Below, piece after piece: positions 37,134-47,086 of a stretch of 64,000 nt of DNA. A program made the position numbers and the translations under genes. Each line of letters opens with the position of its first letter. Position 1 is the first letter of the stretch. The stretch is from Bacteroidales bacterium (GTDB lineage Bacteria > Bacteroidota > Bacteroidia > Bacteroidales > Paludibacteraceae), in NCBI GenBank assembly GCA_015061185.1, contig SUWZ01000013.1:1-64000 (forward strand), written 5' to 3'. Below the pieces are notes generated by a model that was given only the letters and a program-made list of their open reading frames with translations, did no database searches and was not told where the DNA came from.

Positions 37134-39335
37134 TTACAAAAGAGTAAATGAAACAGTCAATCCTGCCATAACGATAGATACCATACTCATCAGTTTGATT
37201 AGGATATTCAATGATGGGCCGGAAGTATCTTTGAATGGGTCTCCAACGGTATCTCCTACCACAGTTGCTTTGTGGTGTTCAGAGCCTTTTCCTCCCATAT
37301 TCCCTTCTTCAATATACTTCTTCGCATTATCCCATGCACCTCCTGCATTAGCCATGAATATAGCCAATACAAATCCGGAAGAGAGTCCTCCGATTAATAG
37401 ACCTAAAACGCCACCGACACCAAATATTACTCCGACTATCATAGGAACTACAATTGCAAGGATAGAAGGGAATAACATTTCGCGTTGAGCTCCTTTTGTT
37501 GAAATCTCTACGCATCTTGCGTAGTCCGGTGTACTTTTACCTTCCAAAATACCCTTGATTTCACGGAATTGCCGACGAACTTCTGTTACCATGCTTTGAG
37601 CAGCACGTCCAACAGCATTCATAGTTAAACCACAGAATAAGAAAGCCATCATAGCACCGATGAAGATTCCGATGAGAACTTTAGGATTCATCAGGTTTAC
37701 TTGATAATATTCCATAAAGTCGATTAAAGAAGCCGTTTCGGTATTCACTATCTTATCTCCAATTTCTAAGGATGATTGACCAATACGGATTAGAGCGATT
37801 TTAATCTCTTCAATATAAGAAGCTAATAGAGCCAATGCAGTAAGAGCAGCAGAGCCAATAGCAAAACCTTTTCCTGTTGCAGCTGTAGTGTTGCCCAAAG
37901 CATCCAAAGCATCTGTTCTTTTTCTTACTTCCGGTCCGAGTCCGCTCATTTCAGCATTACCACCTGCGTTATCAGCGATTGGTCCGTATGCATCTGTTGC
38001 CAAAGTAATACCCAGTGTAGAAAGCATACCCACGGCAGCAATACCAATTCCGTATAAACCTAAACTCAAACCTTTCGCCGTAAAGAAAATTTCAGTGTCA
38101 AAACCAATAGCGCACAAATAAGCCATGATAATTGCTACGCCAATGGTAATTACAGGAATTGCCGTAGAGATCATACCTAATCCAATTCCGGAGATAATTA
38201 CGGTTGCCGGACCGGTTTCAGAGCTTTCTGCCACCTCTTGAGTGGGTCTGTATGTGTGAGAAGTATAGTATTCTGTAGATTGCCCGATGATAACACCTGC
38301 CACCAATCCACTGATTACAGAAAATGATATTCCTAACCAATTCTCTATATTTAGGTAATAAAGAATGCCGAAAGTAGCCAATCCAACTAATATAGAACTA
38401 ATGTTTGTTCCTTTCCCTAAAGAGCCTAATAACTCTTTCATGTTGGCACCCTCTTTTGTGCGAACCAAATAAATACCAATGATAGAAAGAACAACGCCGA
38501 CAGCTGCAATTAACATAGGAGCGATAACAGCTTTTTCTTGCATTTCTCCTCCTACAGCAGAGTAGGCAGCTGCTCCTAAAGCGGCAGTTGCTAAAATAGA
38601 ACCTGCGTATGATTCGTAAAGGTCAGCACCCATGCCGGCAACGTCACCTACGTTATCACCAACATTATCGGCAATAGTTGCCGGATTTCGAGGGTCATCT
38701 TCCGGAATTCCGGCTTCCACTTTCCCAACCAAGTCTGCACCAACGTCCGCCGCTTTGGTATAAATTCCACCTCCAACGCGTGCGAACAAAGCTTGAGTGG
38801 AAGCACCCATACCGAATGTCAACATGGTAGTTGTAATAATAACCAATTTTTGTCCGCCTTCAGCATCAATAAAGTTGCTCAAAATTACATACCAAATGGC
38901 GATATCCAATAGGGCCAACCCAACAACAGTTAGTCCCATAACAGCTCCTGAACGGAATGCTACTTTTAGACCATTGTCAAGAGATTTGCGAGCCGCATTG
39001 GCAGTTCTTGCAGAGGCATAAGTAGCCGTTTTCATTCCAAAGAAACCCGCTAATCCAGAGAAAAAACCTCCTGTTAAGAATGCAAATGGCACCCATTCGT
39101 TTTGTAGTCCGAAATAAGCCATTACTGAAAATAATATTGCCAATACGACAAATACTATTGTTACAACTTTGTACTGTTGTTTTAGATAGGCCATTGCTCC
39201 GTCTCTCACGTGTTTGGCTATCTGTTGCATGGTCTCTGTTCCTTCGTCCTCTTTCTTCATGCTTTTATAAAAGTAGTAGGCAAAACCTAACGCAAGAAAG
39301 GATGCTAAAGGAACAATGTAAAATAAATTTCCCAT
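37134..39335 (-). CDS. hppA: membrane-bound ion-translocating pyrophosphatase
   Basis: [39 protein letters not shown] (Ala typical of K+-dependent type). Confidence 0.93.
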   Translation of the reverse strand: MGNLFYIVPLASFLALGFAYYFYKSMKKEDEGTETMQQIAKHVRDGAMAYLKQQYKVVTIVFVVLAILFSVMAYFGLQNEWVPFAFLTGGFFSGLAGFFGMKTATYASARTANAARKSLDNGLKVAFRSGAVMGLTVVGLALLDIAIWYVILSNFIDAEGGQKLVIITTTMLTFGMGASTQALFARVGGGIYTKAADVGADLVGKVEAGIPEDDPRNPATIADNVGDNVGDVAGMGADLYESYAGSILATAALGAAAYSAVGGEMQEKAVIAPMLIAAVGVVLSIIGIYLVRTKEGANMKELLGSLGKGTNISSILVGLATFGILYYLNIENWLGISFSVISGLVAGVIIGQSTEYYTSHTYRPTQEVAESSETGPATVIISGIGLGMISTAIPVITIGVAIIMAYLCAIGFDTEIFFTAKGLSLGLYGIGIAAVGMLSTLGITLATDAYGPIADNAGGNAEMSGLGPEVRKRTDALDALGNTTAATGKGFAIGSAALTALALLASYIEEIKIALIRIGQSSLEIGDKIVNTETASLIDFMEYYQVNLMNPKVLIGIFIGAMMAFLFCGLTMNAVGRAAQSMVTEVRRQFREIKGILEGKSTPDYARCVEISTKGAQREMLFPSILAIVVPMIVGVIFGVGGVLGLLIGGLSSGFVLAIFMANAGGAWDNAKKYIEEGNMGGKGSEHHKATVVGDTVGDPFKDTSGPSLNILIKLMSMVSIVMAGLTVSFTLL

Positions 39336-39636
39336 AAGCTCTTAAATTTATATTATACGATAAATAATTTCTAGTGTATCAATTATTTGTTTTGGTCTTT
39401 TGTCGTTTTTCATGGTGAAGTTAAATTCATTTGCTGAAGCATTAACCTCTTTTTGCAAATTTAAAATTATTTTTAGAAGTTTTCCTTTTTTTTTCTCTTT
39501 TTTTGAGGTGCTTAAAAATTTTTTTTAGGTTACATGTTGAGGTGAGTATTAAGAAGCAGTTTAAATTTTATTATAAAATTGATTTTGAGCTTCACTCTCT
39601 TTTTTATCGGTATCTTTGAAGCACTTTTTAAGCTGT

Positions 39637-39740
39637 TTTCACTATTCTTTTTTGAGAATAGTCCACTATTAACTTCAAAAGAATAATAAAAATAATCTTA
39701 AAAATCACTCTCAAATATGCTCGAAATAATTTAAACAACG
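39637..39740 (+). repeat. intergenic repeat copy A
   Basis: ttttcactattcttttttgagaatagtccactatt...ctctcaaatatgctcgaaataatttaaacaac, similar to 45472-45565. Confidence 0.65.
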
Positions 39741-39918
39741 TCTAAATCAGAAAGTTGTTATGAGGGGGGAATTTCTAATAGAAATAGGTGGTATATTTAG
39801 GTGTTTTGTAAGCGATTAGGCTTTCTTGTTAATCTCTGTTTTGGCATGATTTTTGTACTATTGGTATTGATAAATGTTTTTTAATCAATTCCAGAATGGA
39901 ACGTAAAAATTTTAAATC

Positions 39919-42447
39919 ATGAAAGTAAGAGTTAAGTTTGTACTATTGGCAGTACTATTGGGGATTAGTTCCCTGTTGGAGGCGCAAAACTTGCCTGATT
40001 TCTTTAAAGGGTTGACACCTTGGGTTAATGATTCAATTCCAGTCTATAAAGGATATAGAGTAGTTGGAGAGTGGGGAGAAGAATTGTATAGTTACTATTA
40101 CGATGATGATTATCGTATCGAAAGAAATGAGAAGGAGAATTGGGTCTCTTCTTATCGTTCGTATTCTTCTTTTTATGACACTGATAATGACAATGAACCA
40201 GATTCTTTAGTTGTGAAGGAGGAAACTTCAACTAAATATTTTAATGAGAATCAATCAATTGACAGTGTAATTGTTGTTACTATATCTAAAGATTCTTTGG
40301 GAAGTGTGGTGGGATATAGAAAGGATAGAGAATTTTATAATGAAGCAGGAGAATTGCTTAATAGAATTTATTTCTTAAATGAAAATGGAGTTATTACATG
40401 TGACACTTTTTTTATTGATGACACTAATTCACTTTGTCCGGAAGGAAGTGTAGTTACCGAAAGCGGTGATACTACAATTTGTTCTTTTTCAAGTTCATAT
40501 GCAGATATTCTTGAAAAGTATAACAAGTATGGTGATTTGATATATAGTAGTTATACTGGTACCATTTGGGGGACAGAAACTATTCGTACGTATGAGTATG
40601 ATGATGAAAGAAATTTAATTCGTGAAACATCAGCCACTTATAATGAGCTTAATCCTACCTCTTGTGATTACGAATGTTACGATAAAAAGTACGAGTATGA
40701 TTCTAAAGGAATCTTAATAAAAACAGTGTCAAAGAATATGGATGGTGATATTGTTAGTGTTACAAACTATGAGTATGATTCTAAGGGTAGATTAATCCGA
40801 GAAAGAGTTGAAAATTCATATGGTGGAGGCAGTGTTTATGATTATGTGTATGACCATTTGGGAAATTTAACGCTTGAATTTAGATATAGTGTTTATGAAT
40901 CTTCTACCTATTATTCAGGAAATTATACCATATATGAATATGAGGGAGGAAAAAAGATGTATGCTCCTTTTGATGCAAAAAAATATCCAACAGATAAGTA
41001 TCCTGCTAATTCTCCTGTTGCCAAACATGGGAAATTGCAAGTCAAGGGAACAAATATTGTGGGTGTAAATGGAGAAATCGTTCAATTAAAAGGTATTAGC
41101 ACTCATGGAATTTCGTGGTTCCCGGAATGTTATTCAGAAGGTTCTATATCCTCTTTGGTTGAAGATTGGGGAATTAATGTTTTTCGTATAGCCTCTTATG
41201 TAGAGAATCAGGTGGCGAAAAAAGATTGGGAAGAGCGTAAAGTTTTTATTGATAGTTTGGTTGATCTTTGTGGGAAATATGGTGTCTATTGTATTATTGA
41301 TTGGCATGTACTATATGAATCTTCGAGAGGTGATAGTACAGGAGATCCTTGGTTTAGAATGAAGGAGGCGAAAGAGTTTTTTGAGTATATGTCTAGAAAA
41401 CATGCCGGAAAAGCTCATGTAATGTATGAAATTTGTAATGAACCAAGTCAAGATCCAAGCGGAAATTCTTTGTCATCTGTAAGTTGGGCAAGAGTTAAGT
41501 CGTATGCACAAGAGATAATTGATGTGATAGTAGAGAATGATCCGAATTCTATTATTATAGTAGGAACTCCGGTTTGGTCTCAGCGAGTTATAGCCGCAGC
41601 AGATAGTCCATTAGACTACCCGAATGCGATGTATGCGTTGCATTTCTATGCAGATTCGCATAGGCAGAAACTGAGAGATGAAGCCGATATAGCATTGGAT
41701 AAGAATTGCCCTATTTTTGTGTCAGAGTTCGGGACTTGTAATGAAAGTGGAGGAGGTAACGTAAATGTTGCAGAAACTATTAATTGGCTTGAATGGATGA
41801 ATGAGAACAATATCAGCTGGGTAAATTGGAATTTTGCAGATAAAAATGAGTCTTCCAGTTTGCTGAATGAAGGTAGTTGTGAGGCTGAAGATTGGCTTAA
41901 TATTACTAATTCCGGACGTATTATTAAATGGGCTTTGTCTGATGCCGAATTATCTCGTTCTGATTCCGTTATTGTAGTAGAAAAAGCATTAAAAGATCTG
42001 AGATTATTTTTGAATACTGATGAAAGAAAAGATTATTTTCAAAGCTGCATCCATGAAAATAAAGAAAATATAGAGTTGATGTCTAGTGAAGATTTACGTG
42101 ATTGTGTATATGCAAAAGAGTGTGTGGCAGAGAATTCAGACATAGCCAATGATGCAACAGCCATAAATAAATGTGTGCGAGAGAAAAGAGATGGTATAGA
42201 GGATGTTTTAGCTACATTGGAAGATGTGAAAGTTTATCCGAATAGTGTAGAAGATTATTTTACTGTTGCTTGTTTTTCCGGTGATTTTAAGGTTAGTTTG
42301 ATTGATTTAGATGGTGAAATGGTTGTAACTCAAAATTGTTCGAAAGGTGAATGTCAATTGAATATTTCTTATCTTGCTCCTGGAGTTTATTTGCTTGTTG
42401 TAGAGAATAATGGGAAGTGTTATTATGAGAAGATAATCAAGGAGTAG
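39919..42447 (+). CDS. secreted GH5-family glycoside hydrolase with N-terminal YD-like repeats and T9SS sorting domain
   Basis: VMYEICNEP (acid/base), FVSEFGTCNE (nucleophile), YEYDSKGILI/YEYDSKGRLI/YDYVYDHLGNLTLEF, C-terminal VYPNSVEDYF...LAPGVYLLVVENNGKCYYEKIIKE. Confidence 0.85.
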   Translation: MKVRVKFVLLAVLLGISSLLEAQNLPDFFKGLTPWVNDSIPVYKGYRVVGEWGEELYSYYYDDDYRIERNEKENWVSSYRSYSSFYDTDNDNEPDSLVVKEETSTKYFNENQSIDSVIVVTISKDSLGSVVGYRKDREFYNEAGELLNRIYFLNENGVITCDTFFIDDTNSLCPEGSVVTESGDTTICSFSSSYADILEKYNKYGDLIYSSYTGTIWGTETIRTYEYDDERNLIRETSATYNELNPTSCDYECYDKKYEYDSKGILIKTVSKNMDGDIVSVTNYEYDSKGRLIRERVENSYGGGSVYDYVYDHLGNLTLEFRYSVYESSTYYSGNYTIYEYEGGKKMYAPFDAKKYPTDKYPANSPVAKHGKLQVKGTNIVGVNGEIVQLKGISTHGISWFPECYSEGSISSLVEDWGINVFRIASYVENQVAKKDWEERKVFIDSLVDLCGKYGVYCIIDWHVLYESSRGDSTGDPWFRMKEAKEFFEYMSRKHAGKAHVMYEICNEPSQDPSGNSLSSVSWARVKSYAQEIIDVIVENDPNSIIIVGTPVWSQRVIAAADSPLDYPNAMYALHFYADSHRQKLRDEADIALDKNCPIFVSEFGTCNESGGGNVNVAETINWLEWMNENNISWVNWNFADKNESSSLLNEGSCEAEDWLNITNSGRIIKWALSDAELSRSDSVIVVEKALKDLRLFLNTDERKDYFQSCIHENKENIELMSSEDLRDCVYAKECVAENSDIANDATAINKCVREKRDGIEDVLATLEDVKVYPNSVEDYFTVACFSGDFKVSLIDLDGEMVVTQNCSKGECQLNISYLAPGVYLLVVENNGKCYYEKIIKE

Positions 42448-42488
42448 TTTTTGTTGTAAGAAATTTAAAGAATTTTTTTTGTTATAGG

Positions 42489-42535
42489 TGTCAGATTTGA
42501 TAAAGAATTTGCTTGTCAAATCTGACATTCTTTTT
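42489..42535 (+). terminator. rho-independent terminator after first GH5 gene
   Basis: tgtcagatttga / tcaaatctgaca stem then ttctttttg. Confidence 0.7.
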
Positions 42536-42679
42536 GTATTACAGAGATACTTTTGTTATTGGAAAGAGGTTTGTTTGAATGAAAAATAATTGTATATTTG
42601 TAACGTGTAATGACTGATAACAATTTGTTTACTGAGAATATTAACATTTAACTCTGTTAAGGGTGTAATTTTAAACACA

Positions 42680-45004
42680 ATGAAAATTTTAAAAAAAGTA
42701 ATTTTTCTTGCATTTTGTGGAATAGGATGTTCTGCAATTGCACAGGAGATTCCTAATCCTATGGAAACTCTTAAACCTTGGATTAATGATTCAGTTAGTG
42801 GCTTAACCAATATTCGGTATGTTGGAGAGTGGGGAGGAGAGCTTGGTGAAGGTCCGGAAATTATTCGAGATGCCGAAAATAATAAGGTGTCAGTGCGTGA
42901 AAAAATATCGGAATTCGATTTCGATTTTATTCAAACGTGGTTTTATAGTGAGAATAGAAATTTAGGTTGGGTTTCTTATCAACTTGAACGTATAGACACT
43001 TTAGGAAATTCAGAGATTCCGTATAAAATTTCAAGAAATTACGATGAGGCAGGTGTCTTGTTATCGGAAATTATTGAAGATAATGGTGTGAAAGATACAC
43101 TTTATTATAAAGATGGGAAACAAATTCCTTCTAAAGATTGGATAAGAGAGGAGGTAAATGATACTGTTGTTTACTCGAAAGAGATAGATGGATTTAAATA
43201 TGTTAAGAAGTTTAATGATAAAGGTGATTTGGTTTATGTTTCAGATTCGACACAAACCATAACTTACGAGTTGACGTATGATACAACAATTATGAAGATC
43301 GTTAAACGCAAAGAGGTGCTGACAGATATAGAGTCAGGAAAAACAACCACCAATCAGGAGACTTTTGAGTATGATTCAAAGGGACAACTTATAAAAAGAA
43401 AAGGTAGAAATGTTTTTACAGATTATGTTTATGATCATAATGGAAATTTGACGTTGGAATTTTCTGCTACGGGGGATTATTATAGTGGTTCTTATATTAT
43501 TTATGAGTACGAGGGAGGAAAGAAAAAGGAGTATCCTGCATTTGATCCTAAGAATTATCCGACAGACAACTATCCGGCTAATTCTCCTGTTGCCATTCAT
43601 GGGAAGTTACAAGTTTCCGGACGAGATATGGTAGATGTAAATGGTGAACCTGTTGTTTTGAAAGGTATCAGTACGCATGATATTATGTGGTTTGAAAGGT
43701 GTTACAATGAAAGTTCCTTGAATGCGATGGTTGATGAATGGGGTATCAATGTGTTCCGTTTGGCTTCTTATACTGAAGAATATATTAAATCCAGCAGTAA
43801 TGCAGAAAAGAGGAGAGAGTTCATTGATAATATGGTAGATTTATGTGAACAAAAAGGTATCTATTGTATCATCGATTGGCATATTTTGAATTCCGGTACT
43901 AACGACCCTTGGTATAAAGTTGACTCTGCTAAGGTGTTTTTTGATTATATGTCTAAGAAACATGCCGGAAAGGCGCATGTGATATATGAACTTTGTAATG
44001 AACCGAATGGTAGTATTAGTTGGGCAAGAATTAAATCGTATGCTCAAGAAATCATTGATATAATCGTCAAAAACGACCCTAGTTCAATTATAATTGCAGG
44101 AACTCCGGTTTGGAGTCAACGTGTTATTGCGGCCGCAGATAGTCCATTGGATTATCCAAACGCAATGTACACTTTGCATTTTTATGCTGATACTCATAAG
44201 CAGGATCTTCGTAATGCTGCTGATGTAGCTTTGTCTAAAAATTGTCCGCTTTTTGTGACAGAATTTGGTACATGTAATTCTTCAGGAAATTCTGGATTTA
44301 ATGTAAAAGAATCTATTGAATGGTTTAAGTGGATGAAAGAAAATAATATCAGTTGGGCTAATTGGAGTTTTGCAGATAAGGATGAGACAGCAAGTCTGTT
44401 ATTCCCAAATAGTTGTAAAAAAGGGAAATGGACAAATTATTCAGAGTCCGGACGTCTAATCAAATGGGCATTGTCAGATGAAGATTTGAGTGGAGCAGAT
44501 TCTGTTATCGTAGTTGAAGATATATTGAGAGGATGGGTAGGTTGGGAAGGATTTCTAAATAGTGGAAATCGCTTAAATTATGTAGGAAATACTATTTTAA
44601 CTTATGCCGACCAATTGGAGGGGATGAAACGAGCTGATTTGATACATTTCTTGGTTGATAGTGTTTATGCGCAGGAGTGTATTGAAGAAAATCCTTCTCT
44701 TTCAGGTGATTCAACTGCAATTAGTAACTGTATCCTTGAAAAAAGAACTGGTTTAAATGATGTTATATCACCACTTGAAGGTGTGGAAATTTACCCGACA
44801 ATCGTAGATGAAACATTAACGATTGATTACACTGGAGGAGATTTCAGAGTTGAAGTTTTCAATCTATTGGGTACAAAAGTGGTAGAAGATAGATGCGAAC
44901 AGGGTAGAAACTTAATTAATGTATCTTATCTTACTCCAGGTACCTATTTGATATTGGTTGAAAGTGATGGCAAAATTCATTTAGAAAAGATGCAGAAAAA
45001 ATAG
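42680..45004 (+). CDS. secreted GH5-family glycoside hydrolase, tandem paralog, T9SS sorting domain
   Basis: VIYELCNEPN, FVTEFGTCNS, same N- and C-terminal organisation as the 39919 ORF. Confidence 0.85.
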   Translation: MKILKKVIFLAFCGIGCSAIAQEIPNPMETLKPWINDSVSGLTNIRYVGEWGGELGEGPEIIRDAENNKVSVREKISEFDFDFIQTWFYSENRNLGWVSYQLERIDTLGNSEIPYKISRNYDEAGVLLSEIIEDNGVKDTLYYKDGKQIPSKDWIREEVNDTVVYSKEIDGFKYVKKFNDKGDLVYVSDSTQTITYELTYDTTIMKIVKRKEVLTDIESGKTTTNQETFEYDSKGQLIKRKGRNVFTDYVYDHNGNLTLEFSATGDYYSGSYIIYEYEGGKKKEYPAFDPKNYPTDNYPANSPVAIHGKLQVSGRDMVDVNGEPVVLKGISTHDIMWFERCYNESSLNAMVDEWGINVFRLASYTEEYIKSSSNAEKRREFIDNMVDLCEQKGIYCIIDWHILNSGTNDPWYKVDSAKVFFDYMSKKHAGKAHVIYELCNEPNGSISWARIKSYAQEIIDIIVKNDPSSIIIAGTPVWSQRVIAAADSPLDYPNAMYTLHFYADTHKQDLRNAADVALSKNCPLFVTEFGTCNSSGNSGFNVKESIEWFKWMKENNISWANWSFADKDETASLLFPNSCKKGKWTNYSESGRLIKWALSDEDLSGADSVIVVEDILRGWVGWEGFLNSGNRLNYVGNTILTYADQLEGMKRADLIHFLVDSVYAQECIEENPSLSGDSTAISNCILEKRTGLNDVISPLEGVEIYPTIVDETLTIDYTGGDFRVEVFNLLGTKVVEDRCEQGRNLINVSYLTPGTYLILVESDGKIHLEKMQKK

Positions 45005-45031
45005 TAATTAGAGCTATATAAAAAAGTGAAG

Positions 45032-45405
45032 TGAACCCCAAAGTTTGGACAAAAAACTTTGGGGGTTATTTTATGTATAAATGACATAATTATTCTGCAT
45101 TGCTAAAATACGTGCATATGCTTGAAGATGGTTATTCTATCAATTATATTCATCCCAATTATGGTAGCCATGAAGCACGATTATCCAAACTATGGATCCT
45201 CTACCAGAAAGAAGAATCAAATCTTAATTGCTATATTTGCAGGAGTTTAAGGATATGAATCACTTCAAACAGAAACTAAAGAAGTATATCTACTACTATA
45301 ATAATAACAGAATAATACTGAGAATAAAAAGGAAAGAGTCCGGTGCAATACCGAACTTCTTACCACTAAAACTTATTATTAATCCGTCCAACTTTTTTGT
45401 GGTCA
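45032..45405 (+). mobile_element. internally deleted IS3-family-like element
   Basis: terminal inverted repeats tgaaccccaaagtttggaca / gtccaacttttttgtggtca; orfA-like LEDGYSINYIHPNYGSHEARLSKLWILYQKEE followed out of frame by orfB C-terminus LQEFKDMNHFKQKLKKYIYYYNNNRI. Confidence 0.75.
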
Positions 45406-45471
45406 GATATCAAGTCAGATTCAGTTCTAATTTTTTTTATTGTCTAAAAAGTTTTATCTGATACCAATAAT

Positions 45472-45565
45472 TTTCATTATTCTTTTTTGATAATAGACCA
45501 CTATTTACAGCTAAAGAACGATAAAAATTTCTCTCAAATAGGCTCGAAATAAAATTTAAACAACT
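45472..45565 (+). repeat. intergenic repeat copy B
   Basis: ttttcattattcttttttgataatagaccactatt...ctctcaaataggctcgaaataaaatttaaacaac. Confidence 0.65.
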
Positions 45566-45575
45566 TCAAAAATAT

Positions 45576-47060
45576 TTACTTCTTTATCAATGAAATTTCT
45601 GTACGACGATTTTTTTGACGATTTTTCTCACAATCATTTGGAGCAATAGGACGTTGAGTAGTTTTTGTATCCATCTCAATTTGATCTGGACTTGCTCCAT
45701 AACGTATTAAGTAATTTCTTACGTGAATTGCACGGTCGAAACCAACCTCTTCATTTCCGTATTTTGTACCAATATTACAAGTGTATCCTATCACATTGAT
45801 TTTTGAGTCGGGATTCATTTTTAGACATCCTGCAATATATTGCATATACTCTAACTCTTTGTCTGTAAAATGACCATCAGAAGAGGCAAAAGCAAAGCCG
45901 TATGAGCGTTTGATTTTTAATGATTGTTCAAGGTTCTCGATGGTAGATTTATTTACGTTGACATTCAAGTTAAACATCTTTTCACGCAATTCATGAGGGA
46001 TTTCATTTTTGGCACTATCTGAAAGAGAGGCATAAGCGTTAGTTGCATTTATCAAATCCTCTTTATTTGTATAGTTGAAATTTTCCCAATCAGGTAACGT
46101 TTCAATCATATTTGTTACTTTTGACACCATTGAATCCGGTGTGACAGAATCAGGAGTAGTCAAGATTAATTCATTAAATGTTAATCCCGGTTCTGGCAAT
46201 AGGGCAGAATCTTTCAACATAGATTTGGGTTTGGCTCCTAAGGCAACGGTTACTCCTAACTTTATTCCGGCAGACAATAAGGAAGCCTTTTCAATCATGT
46301 TGGAACTATGTACACCGATATAATTCTCATTTATATCAAACAAATCATTGGTATTGGATTTAGCTAAATTTGTAAGACCATAATTACAATATACCCCCCA
46401 ATAGAAGGCCACATTTTCACTTAACCAATGATTTAATCCTAAATCCAAGAAAACGGCACAAGAAAGCATTTTTTCTGTAGAACCAAAATAGCTATTAGTA
46501 TTAGTTCTAAAACCGTGGTGAGGAATGTCGAAGATTTCAACATTTGTGCTTGAGTAATAACCTCGAGTTTCAATATTTCCATCAACTGTTTCATATCGAT
46601 AGATAAATGGGAAGATCAATTTTCCACCTGCACCTATAAAAAAGGCTGTTTTATCACTTAAATCCAATCGGCCATAAAAACCAAGGGGGATTTCAGCAAT
46701 AATGGCTCTTTGAATTTCGTTCCAATCATTATAATTCATTCTAAATTCAAATGCTTGATTTCCATTGTACGTATCTTCTTCCAAACTCATTATGGTGCCA
46801 TTTAAGATGGAGCGAGATTGGTTGTAAGAGACTCCCAAACCTGTTCCCAATCCAAAGTGATGACCAAAGAAACGGATGTAGTTGATATTGAATGTTCCTC
46901 CGCCTCCTAATTTAGAATTACCCAATATCGGTTCGTGACGTAATGTGTGTAATCCTCCACCCGCAGTGATGTTCAAATAGTTGAAATTATCGTGAGCATA
47001 AACTTGGACTCCAATAAGGAGACCAAGCATAGCGATTATATAAAATTTTAAGTTATTCAT
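45576..47060 (-). CDS. OmpA-family protein with N-terminal outer-membrane beta-barrel
   Basis: C-terminal INVIGYTCNIGTKYGNEEVGFDRAIHVRNYLIRYGASPDQIEM...NRQKNRRTEI; start set at MNNLKFY. Confidence 0.8.
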   Translation of the reverse strand: MNNLKFYIIAMLGLLIGVQVYAHDNFNYLNITAGGGLHTLRHEPILGNSKLGGGGTFNINYIRFFGHHFGLGTGLGVSYNQSRSILNGTIMSLEEDTYNGNQAFEFRMNYNDWNEIQRAIIAEIPLGFYGRLDLSDKTAFFIGAGGKLIFPFIYRYETVDGNIETRGYYSSTNVEIFDIPHHGFRTNTNSYFGSTEKMLSCAVFLDLGLNHWLSENVAFYWGVYCNYGLTNLAKSNTNDLFDINENYIGVHSSNMIEKASLLSAGIKLGVTVALGAKPKSMLKDSALLPEPGLTFNELILTTPDSVTPDSMVSKVTNMIETLPDWENFNYTNKEDLINATNAYASLSDSAKNEIPHELREKMFNLNVNVNKSTIENLEQSLKIKRSYGFAFASSDGHFTDKELEYMQYIAGCLKMNPDSKINVIGYTCNIGTKYGNEEVGFDRAIHVRNYLIRYGASPDQIEMDTKTTQRPIAPNDCEKNRQKNRRTEISLIKK

Positions 47061-47086
47061 TTTTTTTAAATTTAACAGAATCAATA

